This document shows, one piece after another, positions 1-5,076 of a stretch of 5,076 nucleotides of DNA (positions are counted from its first letter, which is position 1; every line of letters starts with the position of its first letter). The position numbers were made by a program, and so were the translations under genes. Under the pieces are notes generated by a model. That model was not told the DNA's origin. It worked only from the letters and a program-made list of their open reading frames with translations, and ran no database searches. Source of the DNA: Amylibacter sp. (GTDB lineage: Bacteria; Pseudomonadota; Alphaproteobacteria; Rhodobacterales; Rhodobacteraceae); contig JALWOO010000492.1 in NCBI GenBank assembly GCA_027083485.1, forward strand, positions 1 to 5,076, read 5' to 3'.

Positions 1-526
1 GGCCAAGCTGGGTTTTGCCATCGCCCAATGTGTCCAGTTTTCCGTCAATGTTCAAATCAACCGACAGGCCGTAGGCATGGGTGGAAACCGAACCGGGCCG
101 CCCGCGAATATGGCGCACACAGAGCGATCCCGCCGTGTTGATGCGGGCATATAATTCGGGCTCGAAAATCTTGACGTTGCGAAAAACCTGACGCAAGGAC
201 AGGATTGCGGGTTCCAGCATGGTCACGCGGATCGGTCCCACGTTTTCGGTTTTGACCAAAGCCTTGAGCAGGGGATTTGTCATTGGTTGACAGGTTTCGC
301 CAAGGTCGGGGCGTGGTACACCGAACAACCCCTGAAAACGTTGGGTCAAGGCATTCATATCAATGGTTAAATCGCGGTTTTTTCGGGCCAGTTCATCCAG
401 ATCCGCCCGCAGCTGTGCGATCTGGCTGTTTTGCGCCTGTTGCAGCGCATTCTGGGCAAAATACCAGCCAACCGGCGCAGTGATTGCGACGAGAATGGCC
501 AATAAAACTAATACATTCGTTTTCAA
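1..526 (-). CDS. Membrane-anchored M15-type zinc peptidase (TagX-like peptidoglycan peptidase candidate), C-terminus cut by window edge
   Basis: Reading the minus strand from a TTG at 526 gives 175 open codons that run off the window edge. Residues about 4-23 are a hydrophobic signal-anchor after a short basic N-terminus. Residues about 25-60 are Gln/Leu/Asp-rich and look like a short coiled coil. A globular domain begins near residue 75. Residues 148-157 read STHAYGLSVD, matching the SxHxxGxxxD zinc-ligand motif of M15 D-Ala-D-Ala carboxypeptidase / L,D-endopeptidase families, with His150 and Asp157 as expected ligands. The following Gly/Asp-rich stretch (161-170) is also usual for these domains. 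The later Glu and His ligands would lie outside the window. Cys80 and Cys136 could form a periplasmic disulfide. The start is chosen because AAGGGG (538-533) sits 6 nt upstream, and the next in-frame ATG would remove the membrane anchor. It is divergent from the T6SS operon. TagX of Acinetobacter is an M15-like peptidoglycan hydrolase needed for T6SS assembly, so a similar role is inferred. An unrelated wall-remodelling peptidase or extensin-like protein is the alternative. Confidence 0.8.
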   Translation of the reverse strand, partial: MKTNVLVLLAILVAITAPVGWYFAQNALQQAQNSQIAQLRADLDELARKNRDLTIDMNALTQRFQGLFGVPRPDLGETCQPMTNPLLKALVKTENVGPIRVTMLEPAILSLRQVFRNVKIFEPELYARINTAGSLCVRHIRGRPGSVSTHAYGLSVDLNIDGKLDTLGDGKTQLG

Positions 527-532
527 ATCAAT

Positions 533-538
533 CCCCTT
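533..538 (-). promoter_or_regulatory. Ribosome binding site deciding the TTG start of the M15 peptidase gene
   Basis: AAGGGG on the minus strand lies 6 nt before the TTG at 526-524. No in-frame ATG occurs upstream between this point and the divergent control region, so this Shine-Dalgarno-like sequence is the main reason for accepting a TTG start. Confidence 0.5.
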
Positions 539-583
539 GGACCCAATAGGCCTGTTGCCATCTAATGCTGTACAATGCGTGTT

Positions 584-592
584 TGTATAGCA
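584..592 (-). promoter_or_regulatory. Possible extended -10 element for the leftward peptidase gene
   Basis: The minus strand reads TGCTATACA, an extended -10 form (TGn followed by TATACA, 4 of 6 matches to TATAAT), about 60 nt before the TTG start. No convincing -35 element accompanies it, so this is only a candidate. Confidence 0.2.
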
Positions 593-635
593 TTTTCTTG
601 GCATAAAGGGTGGATAGCAAAGGCCAAAGGTTGAT

Positions 636-656
636 TTTGTGACCTATGGCACACTT
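636..656. promoter_or_regulatory. CRP/FNR-family-like palindrome in the divergent control region
   Basis: TGTGA (638-642), six spacer bases, then GCACA (649-653) form a near-perfect two-fold symmetric site resembling the TGTGA-N6-TCACA consensus of CRP-family regulators, with one mismatch in the right half. It is centred near 645/646. That is about 90 nt upstream of the candidate rightward transcription start and roughly 65-70 nt upstream of the candidate leftward start, so it could serve either promoter. The regulator is unknown. A match of this size can occur by chance in AT-rich DNA. Confidence 0.3.
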
Positions 657-659
657 CTC

Positions 660-770
660 GGGAATTTTTATTGCCAGAAAGCCGTTTAGTATCTAACCTT
701 ATTGCCTAGGGGAATTGTTATTTTATAAGGCCATGTATTTATTGGTTTAATTCCCTGTATCGTTATTTTA
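660..770. repeat. Cluster of short direct and inverted repeats in the tssA upstream region
   Basis: GGGAATTTTTATT at 660-672 and GGGAATTGTTATT at 710-722 match at 12 of 13 positions and start exactly 50 nt apart. TTATTGCC occurs at 668-675 and 699-706. GTTATTTTA occurs at 717-725 and 762-770. AATTCCC at 749-755 is the inverted form of the GGGAATT core. The set surrounds the candidate tssA promoter, so it may be operator sites for a regulator of the T6SS operon. AT-richness raises the chance level for the shorter repeats. Confidence 0.4.
702..729 (+). promoter_or_regulatory. Candidate sigma-70-type promoter for the tssA operon
   Basis: TTGCCT (702-707) as a -35 and TATAAG (724-729) as a -10 are separated by 16 nt. 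The -10 matches 5 of 6 consensus bases and the -35 matches 4 of 6. Transcription would begin near 736, leaving a leader of about 50 nt before the TTG at 785. No sigma-54 -24/-12 element with correct spacing was seen. Confidence 0.35.
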
Positions 771-784
771 GATTGGAATACGCC

Positions 785-1819
785 TTGTTATTAGACGTAG
801 AAAGATTGATGCAGAGCTTTGGCGAGGAGGCGCCATCGGGGCCGGATTGTGAATATGACCCCGCGTTTTCAGACCTAAGCATTGCGGCGCAATTCAAGCC
901 GGAACAGCAGGTTGGCGATCAGGTGATCGAGGCCGAAGATGCCGATTACGGGGCGGTTGTTTCGCTCGCCCCCAAGCTGCTGGAGAAAACCCGCGATCTG
1001 CGTGTTGCGGTGTATCTGGCGGAGGCGGTTTTGAACCGCGACGGGTTCAGCGGTTTTGCAAATGTACTGGACTATATCCACCGCGCTTTGCAGGAATACT
1101 GGGAAACGGTGCATCCGCAACTGGATGCGGATGATGACGACGACCCGACAGAGCGGTTAAATGCGCTGTTGGGGCTGGTGTCTGCGGACGGGGTGTTGCG
1201 CCAGTTGCGGATGGCTCCTTTGGCGGATGGCCGCATGATGGGCAAGATCACTCTGCGCCATGTGGCGGTGACGCGCGGGGAAATGGGGCCGCCGCCGGAT
1301 ATGGAGGTCGTGCCCGACACGGCAACGCTTTTGGCCACGATCAAGGACACGCCGGAAGACAAGCTTGCGCAAATCCTCGATGGTCTGGGCGAGGCCATAA
1401 CCCATGTGGACGGGATCGAAGCGCTGCTGGATGAAAAAGTGCCCGGGCGTTCGCCCGATTTCACCCCCTTGCGGGAGATGCTGCAAACCGGTCTGGAGGT
1501 CCTGCGCGCCGAAGTTGGCGGGGATTTGCCAGAAGATGACAGTCTGCCGGAGGTTGGCGAAACCGCGCCCGTGGTTGGCACGCAAGCGCAGGGTAGTGCC
1601 GTTTCCGGTATCAACTCTCAGGCGGATGTGACCCGTACCATTGATCTTATTCTCGACTATTACAAACGCAATGAACCTTCCTCGCCGGTGCCGCTTATTC
1701 TGGCGCGCGCGCGGCGGTTGGTTTCAGCCGACTTTATGACAATCATCAAGGATATCGCGGCTTCTGCAGAGGACGAAGTGCGCACGATTGGCGGTATTCC
1801 CGCGGAAGACGACTACTAG
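785..1819 (+). CDS. tssA: T6SS baseplate/tail assembly protein TssA (ImpA family)
   Basis: TssA primes T6SS tail assembly, contacting baseplate, Hcp tube and sheath. With the TTG at 785 the protein has 344 residues. The N-terminal ImpA_N domain covers about residues 1-125: the opening LDVERLM and EEAPSGPDCEYDPAF follow the family pattern, and HPQLDADDDDDP (110-121) is its acidic signature. A variable middle follows. The C-terminal domain (about 276-334) carries the conserved stretch around NEPSSPVP (296-303) and a following RARRLVSADF segment. This is the short, gp6-like TssA type of Pseudomonas HSI-I, not the long VasJ-like type. The start is uncertain. TTG 773 is also in frame but lacks a Shine-Dalgarno sequence. 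ATG 809 would trim conserved N-terminal residues. TTG 785 has a weak GGA 7 nt upstream and aligns best with the usual family N-terminus. It is the first gene of the rightward operon, 64 nt before tssB. Confidence 0.92.
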   Translation: MLLDVERLMQSFGEEAPSGPDCEYDPAFSDLSIAAQFKPEQQVGDQVIEAEDADYGAVVSLAPKLLEKTRDLRVAVYLAEAVLNRDGFSGFANVLDYIHRALQEYWETVHPQLDADDDDDPTERLNALLGLVSADGVLRQLRMAPLADGRMMGKITLRHVAVTRGEMGPPPDMEVVPDTATLLATIKDTPEDKLAQILDGLGEAITHVDGIEALLDEKVPGRSPDFTPLREMLQTGLEVLRAEVGGDLPEDDSLPEVGETAPVVGTQAQGSAVSGINSQADVTRTIDLILDYYKRNEPSSPVPLILARARRLVSADFMTIIKDIAASAEDEVRTIGGIPAEDDY

Positions 1820-1883
1820 AATTTTTAAGAAAGCGGCCCGACGGAACCGGGGCGTCAACAATTGACAACAAAGGAGATGGCGA

Positions 1884-2393
1884 ATGGCTGACAGCCAGAA
1901 ATTTATTGCCCGAAACAGGGCACCACGTGTGCAGATCGAATACGATGTAGAGGTCTATGGTGCCGAAAAGAAAATCCAGCTGCCGTTTGTGATGGGTGTC
2001 ATGGCCGATTTATCGGGCAAGTCGGAAGTTAAACAGCCCGCGATGGCAGACCGGAAATTCCTTGAAATCGACTCGGACAATTTTGATGACCGGATGAAAT
2101 CCATGAAACCGCGCGCCGCCTTCAAGGTGCCCAACACGCTCACAGGGGAAGGCAATCTGTCCGTCGATATCACCTTTGAAAGCATGGATGATTTTTCCCC
2201 CGCCGCCATTGCGCGCAAGGTCGAACCCCTGCGTAAACTGCTGGAGGCGCGGACCCAGTTGTCCAATCTGATGACCTATATGGATGGCAAATCCGGAGCC
2301 GAGGATTTGATGACAAAAATCATTCAGGATCCCGATTTGCTCAAGGCGCTGGCCTCGGCTCCCAATCCAGATGCAAAACCGGAGGAGGCGTAA
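1884..2393 (+). CDS. tssB: T6SS contractile sheath small subunit TssB (VipA/ImpB)
   Basis: TssB pairs with TssC to build the cytoplasmic contractile sheath around the Hcp tube. The 169-residue protein is of normal family length and carries the family signatures: NRAPRVQIEYDVE (11-23), LPFVMGVMADLSG (33-45), a DRKFLEID...MKPR block (56-77) and the FSPAAIARKVEPLRKLLEAR helix (104-123). The C-terminal helix around residues 139-156 is followed by a Pro/Asp/Glu-rich tail. AAGGAG (1871-1876) lies 7 nt before the ATG, a strong ribosome binding site. In HSI-I-type systems a TssB helix is the docking site for TagJ, whose gene follows hcp here. The stop is only 2 nt from the tssC start. Confidence 0.97.
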   Translation: MADSQKFIARNRAPRVQIEYDVEVYGAEKKIQLPFVMGVMADLSGKSEVKQPAMADRKFLEIDSDNFDDRMKSMKPRAAFKVPNTLTGEGNLSVDITFESMDDFSPAAIARKVEPLRKLLEARTQLSNLMTYMDGKSGAEDLMTKIIQDPDLLKALASAPNPDAKPEEA

Positions 2394-2395
2394 TC

Positions 2396-3892
2396 ATGGC
2401 TGATACAGAAACCCAGGCACAAGCCGGTGTTGTTGGCGAAGAGCTTGCGCCGGATGATTTCGCCGCCCTGTTGCAAAAAGAATTCCGTCCGAAATCCGAC
2501 ACGGCAAAAACAGCAGTGGAAGAGGCCGTTAAAACCTTGGCAGAGCAGGCGCTTAGCAATACCGATCTGGTGTCTGACGATGCTTTGCGCTCGATTGAAT
2601 CCATCATTGCCCAGATTGATAAAACCCTGACCGAACAGGTGAATGAAATCCTGCATAACGACGAGTTCCAAAAACTGGAAAGCGCCTGGCGGGGGCTGCA
2701 TTATCTGGTGAACAACACCGAAAGCGACGAAATGCTGAAGGTGCGGGTGCTGAATGTATCCAAAAAAGACCTGGGCAAATCGCTGAAGAAATTCAAAGGG
2801 GCCGCATGGGATCAATCGCCGCTGTTCAAAAAGCTGTATGAGGAAGAATACGGTCAGTTTGGCGGGGAACCCTATGGCTGTCTGGTGGGGGATTACCATT
2901 TCGACCACAGCCCGCCGGATGTGCAAATGCTGGGCGAATTGGCCAAGATTGCCGCCGCCTCGCATGCGCCGTTTATCACCGGTGCCGACCCGACGCTTAT
3001 GCAAATGGACAGCTGGAACGAATTGGCCAATCCGCGTGATCTGACCAAGATTTTTTCCACACCGGAATATGCCGCCTGGCGCGCCTTGCGCGAAAGCGAG
3101 GACAGCCAGTATCTGGCCCTTGCCATGCCGCGGTTTCTGGGCCGGCATCCTTATGGCGAAAAAACCGATCCGGTGGAGGAATTCGCCTTTGAGGAGGATT
3201 GCGAAGGGGCCGATAGCGGCAATTATTCCTGGGTTAACGCGGCCTATGGCATGGCGGTAAATGTGAACCGTTCGTTCAAGGAATATGGCTGGTGTTCGCG
3301 TATTCGCGGCATTGAATCAGGCGGCGCGGTAGAAGATTTGCCAACCCATACCTTTCCATCGGATGACGGCGGTGTGGATATGAAATGCCCGACCGAAATC
3401 GCGATTTCCGACCGGCGCGAAGCCGAACTGGCAAAGAACGGCTTGATGCCGCTGATCCATCGCAAGAATTCCAATATGGCGGCATTTATCGGCGCGCAAT
3501 CACTGCATAAGCCGGCGGAATATGATGATCCGGATGCCACGGCAAACGCCAATCTGGGGGCGCGTCTGCCGTATCTTTTCGCCACCTGCCGTTTCGCCCA
3601 TTACCTGAAATGTATTGTCCGCGACAAGGTCGGATCCTTCAAGGAACGCGACGACATGCAGATGTGGTTACAGGAATGGATCAACCAGTATGTTGATCTG
3701 ACGCCGGATGTTTCAACAGAGGAAATCAAGGCAGAACGGCCTTTGGCTGCGGCCGAGGTTGTTGTGGAAGAGGTCGAAGGAAACCCGGGATATTACAGCT
3801 CGAAATTCTTCTTGCGGCCTCATTACCAACTGGAAGGGCTTTCTGTGTCCTTGCGGCTGGTATCCAAATTACCGTCTGAAAAGGCGGGTTAA
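2396..3892 (+). CDS. tssC: T6SS contractile sheath large subunit TssC (VipB/ImpC, EvpB family)
   Basis: TssC is the large sheath subunit, interlocking with TssB in a helical tube whose contraction drives the Hcp-VgrG spike. The 498 residues match the family length. Recognisable segments are the N-terminal helix region LLQKEFRPKSD (25-35), in the area where ClpV contacts the VipB sheath of Vibrio; the LESAWRGLHYLV core (94-105); GDYHFDHSPPDVQML (165-179); MPRFLGRHPYG (244-254); the LPYLFATCRFAHYLK block (391-405); the ERDDMQMWLQEWI helix (417-429); and a C-terminal strand set ending near VSLRLVSKLP (484-493). GGAGGAGG (2381-2388), inside the end of tssB, is 7 nt from the ATG. With a 2-nt gap this suggests translational coupling and near-equal sheath subunit output. 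No truncation or frameshift is seen. Confidence 0.97.
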   Translation: MADTETQAQAGVVGEELAPDDFAALLQKEFRPKSDTAKTAVEEAVKTLAEQALSNTDLVSDDALRSIESIIAQIDKTLTEQVNEILHNDEFQKLESAWRGLHYLVNNTESDEMLKVRVLNVSKKDLGKSLKKFKGAAWDQSPLFKKLYEEEYGQFGGEPYGCLVGDYHFDHSPPDVQMLGELAKIAAASHAPFITGADPTLMQMDSWNELANPRDLTKIFSTPEYAAWRALRESEDSQYLALAMPRFLGRHPYGEKTDPVEEFAFEEDCEGADSGNYSWVNAAYGMAVNVNRSFKEYGWCSRIRGIESGGAVEDLPTHTFPSDDGGVDMKCPTEIAISDRREAELAKNGLMPLIHRKNSNMAAFIGAQSLHKPAEYDDPDATANANLGARLPYLFATCRFAHYLKCIVRDKVGSFKERDDMQMWLQEWINQYVDLTPDVSTEEIKAERPLAAAEVVVEEVEGNPGYYSSKFFLRPHYQLEGLSVSLRLVSKLPSEKAG

Positions 3893-3899
3893 ACCCCGT

Positions 3900-3923
3900 G
3901 GGGTCGGCAGTTTTGCCGGCCTC
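3900..3923 (+). promoter_or_regulatory. GC-rich hairpin between tssC and hcp
   Basis: Bases 3900-3909 pair with 3914-3923 around a GTTT loop (3910-3913). The core GGCA/TGCC pairs perfectly and the outer stem includes two G-U wobbles. It begins 8 nt after the tssC stop. The tail after it (GATTTATTGC) is not a proper U-run, so it looks less like a terminator than like an mRNA processing or 3'-end-protecting hairpin, or a weak attenuator. It leaves the strong hcp ribosome binding site free downstream. Confidence 0.45.
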
Positions 3924-3957
3924 GATTTATTGCAATTAAACTTTAAGGAGAAAAATA

Positions 3958-4473
3958 ATGCTTGATGCATATGGATGGGTTGTCGGTGGCAATCCGAAAA
4001 TCGAAGGCGAAACCATGGACGAGGAAGTGTCCAAGAAAAAAGGTTTCGATATCCACGATTTCAGTTTTGGCGTTGAAAATGCGGTGAATGTCGGGTCCTC
4101 CTCGGGCGGGCTCGGGTCTGGTCGGGTGGAATTGCAGCGGTTGGAATTTACCAAGAACACCGACACCTCCACCACCAATTTTGTATTGGCAGCCTGTACC
4201 GGTGCGCATCTGGACGAATTCCATCTTTCCTTGCGCAAGGGCGGCGGCGATCCCAAGGCATCCGGCGGGGAGTTCATTCACATCATCATGAAAAACGTGG
4301 TTATCGAAAGCGTGAAATGGTCCGGTGCCGACGGGGATGAAACCCTGCAAGACAGCATCGTTCTGGCCTTTGCCGGCATCCAGATCAAATACAAGAAGCA
4401 AAACATGAGGGGCGAGCTGACCGATGGCGGCACGGTGGAATGGAACCAGACCACCAATAAACCCAAAATGTAA
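3958..4473 (+). CDS. hcp: T6SS inner tube protein Hcp (TssD)
   Basis: Hcp forms hexameric rings that stack into the T6SS inner tube and is released as both structural component and effector carrier. The 171 residues are of usual length (about 160-175). Family features are IEGET (16-20) near the first strand, a Gly/Ser-rich loop (46-55), the FTKNTDTST segment (64-72), Cys80 with the following GAHLDEFHLSLRKGGG stretch, FIHIIMKNVVIESV (106-119) and DSIVLAFAGIQIKY (132-145). It is similar in arrangement to Pseudomonas Hcp1. There is no signal peptide, as expected. AAGGAG (3945-3950) is 7 nt before the ATG, a very good ribosome binding site. The gene is flanked on both sides by hairpins, consistent with separate high-level expression of Hcp within the operon. 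No C-terminal effector extension is present. Confidence 0.97.
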   Translation: MLDAYGWVVGGNPKIEGETMDEEVSKKKGFDIHDFSFGVENAVNVGSSSGGLGSGRVELQRLEFTKNTDTSTTNFVLAACTGAHLDEFHLSLRKGGGDPKASGGEFIHIIMKNVVIESVKWSGADGDETLQDSIVLAFAGIQIKYKKQNMRGELTDGGTVEWNQTTNKPKM

Positions 4474-4481
4474 ATTCCTTT

Positions 4482-4514
4482 GGACCGTCGTATTTCCGGC
4501 GGTCCTGTTCTTTT
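4482..4514 (+). terminator. Intrinsic-terminator-like hairpin after hcp, probably leaky
   Basis: GGACCGTCG (4482-4490) pairs with CGGCGGTCC (4497-4505) in a 9-bp stem with one T-G wobble and a 6-nt loop. It is followed by TGTTCTTTT (4506-4514), a U-rich tail. It starts 8 nt after the hcp stop and ends 19 nt before the tagJ start. Since tagJ and presumably the rest of the cluster lie directly downstream with no obvious new promoter, partial read-through seems likely, giving more hcp than downstream transcript. Confidence 0.65.
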
Positions 4515-4533
4515 ACGAAAAACGGGTTGGACC

Positions 4534-5076
4534 ATGAGCGCAATCGACTATTTGACAGCCGGAAACCTGAGCGAGGCCTATCGCGCCCTGAGTGCTGAAA
4601 TCCGCGCAAATCCGGCGGATAGCAAGCTGCGGATTTTTCTGTTTCAACTGCTGTGTCTGCGCGGCGAATGGGGGCGTGCGCTGACCCAGCTCAAGGTGAT
4701 CGGTGAAATGGATGCCAGCGCCTTGCCCATGGTGCAAACCTATCGCGAAACCATCCAGTGCGAGAATTACCGTAGCGATGTATTTGCCGGCAGGAAAACG
4801 CCGCTGGTGTTCGGGCAGCCGGAAGGCTGGATTGCCTTGTTGATCGAGGCGCTGAAGCTCTTGGCCAAGGGCACGGTAGAGCAGGCCGCAAGCCTGCGCG
4901 CCGAGGCTTTTGCACAGGCTCCGGCCAGCGGTGGCGTGGCGGACGGGCTGGCGTTCAACTGGATTGCGGATGCGGATATGCGGCTGGGGCCGATACTGGA
5001 GGTCATCATGCAAGGGCAATATTACTGGGTGCCCTTTGCCACGATTTCGCGACTGGATGTTGAGCCACCAACCGAT
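4534..5076 (+). CDS. tagJ: T6SS accessory protein TagJ (ImpE/HsiE family), incomplete at right edge
   Basis: The reading frame gives 181 residues with no stop before the window ends; the family is usually around 270-280 residues, so about a third is missing. The N-terminal half (1-60) is helical and TPR-like: alternating Ala/Leu helices with YRALSAEIRANPAD and a following LFQLLCLRGEWGRAL. Family signatures follow: TPLVFGQPEGWIALL (89-103), the ADADMRLGPILEVIM stretch (145-159), GQYYWVPF (161-168) and the LDVEPPTD end (174-181), which normally leads into the LRDLVW motif. TagJ binds the sheath subunit TssB in HSI-I-class systems and is thought to assist ClpV-linked sheath recycling; it is absent from many other T6SS classes. 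The ATG has only a weak Shine-Dalgarno (GGA close to the start, 4529-4531), unlike tssB, tssC and hcp, so lower translation is likely. Confidence 0.93.
   Translation, partial: MSAIDYLTAGNLSEAYRALSAEIRANPADSKLRIFLFQLLCLRGEWGRALTQLKVIGEMDASALPMVQTYRETIQCENYRSDVFAGRKTPLVFGQPEGWIALLIEALKLLAKGTVEQAASLRAEAFAQAPASGGVADGLAFNWIADADMRLGPILEVIMQGQYYWVPFATISRLDVEPPTD

Noticed and set aside
277..590. Two short plus-strand open frames (277-483 and 363-590)
   Set aside because: They lie opposite the minus-strand M15 peptidase gene, whose frame has a recognisable anchor and catalytic motif. Their translations are Arg/Ser/Pro-rich shadows with no domain.
646..676. Possible sigma-54 promoter beginning with TGGCAC at 647-652
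   Set aside because: No TTGCA/TTGCT -12 element occurs at the required spacing; the next TTGC is more than 15 nt further on.
742..769. Second possible promoter (TTGGTT 742-747, TATTTT 764-769)
   Set aside because: The transcription start would fall near 776, leaving almost no leader before the TTG at 785; both boxes are also weak.
1072..1614. Minus-strand open frames within tssA
   Set aside because: Ser/Arg-rich shadows of the TssA coding frame, with no start context or domain support.
1854..1867. GTCAA-CAA-TTGAC inverted repeat and a TTGACA box upstream of tssB, possible internal promoter
   Set aside because: The stem is only 5 bp, and no -10 element occurs at 16-18 nt after TTGACA, where the tssB start codon already lies.
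2324..3148. Long minus-strand open frame of 274 codons opposite tssC
   Set aside because: It is antisense to highly conserved TssC codons, and its His/Phe/Gln-rich translation resembles no family; a typical shadow frame.
4513..5019. Minus-strand open frame of 168 codons opposite tagJ
   Set aside because: The opposite strand encodes clear TagJ signatures throughout, and the antisense product is Gln/His/Arg-rich with no recognisable motif.

Overview
The window is the front part of a type VI secretion system (T6SS) cluster from a Gram-negative, probably proteobacterial, chromosome. Moderate GC coding sequence, TTG starts and the protein flavour make an alphaproteobacterium a reasonable guess, but no 16S or housekeeping marker is present to prove it.

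Layout. On the left (1-526, minus strand, C-terminus beyond the window) lies a membrane-anchored periplasmic protein with an M15-type zinc peptidase motif, a likely peptidoglycan peptidase. An AT-rich divergent control region follows (about 527-784). It contains several short repeats, a CRP/FNR-like palindrome and candidate promoters. Rightward, in one operon-like run, come tssA (785-1819), tssB (1884-2393), tssC (2396-3892), hcp (3958-4473) and the start of tagJ/impE (4534 to the right edge, incomplete).

The order tssA-tssB-tssC-hcp-tagJ is the order of the Pseudomonas aeruginosa HSI-I cluster. The short gp6-like TssA and the presence of TagJ fit that class. tssE, tssF, tssG and clpV would be expected just to the right.

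How the parts work together. TssA primes and organises baseplate and tail assembly. Hcp stacks into the inner tube. TssB and TssC polymerise around it as the contractile sheath. TagJ is a sheath-associated accessory protein thought to help link TssB to ClpV-driven recycling. A membrane-tethered cell-wall peptidase could open the peptidoglycan for the envelope-spanning complex, as reported for TagX in Acinetobacter; here that role is inference from motif and position.

The main points worth a second look are the TagX-like divergent gene, the two hairpins that bracket hcp (the second looks like a leaky intrinsic terminator and may set the Hcp excess), and the repeat-rich divergent promoter region. 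No mobile elements, CRISPR arrays, tRNA or rRNA genes were seen.
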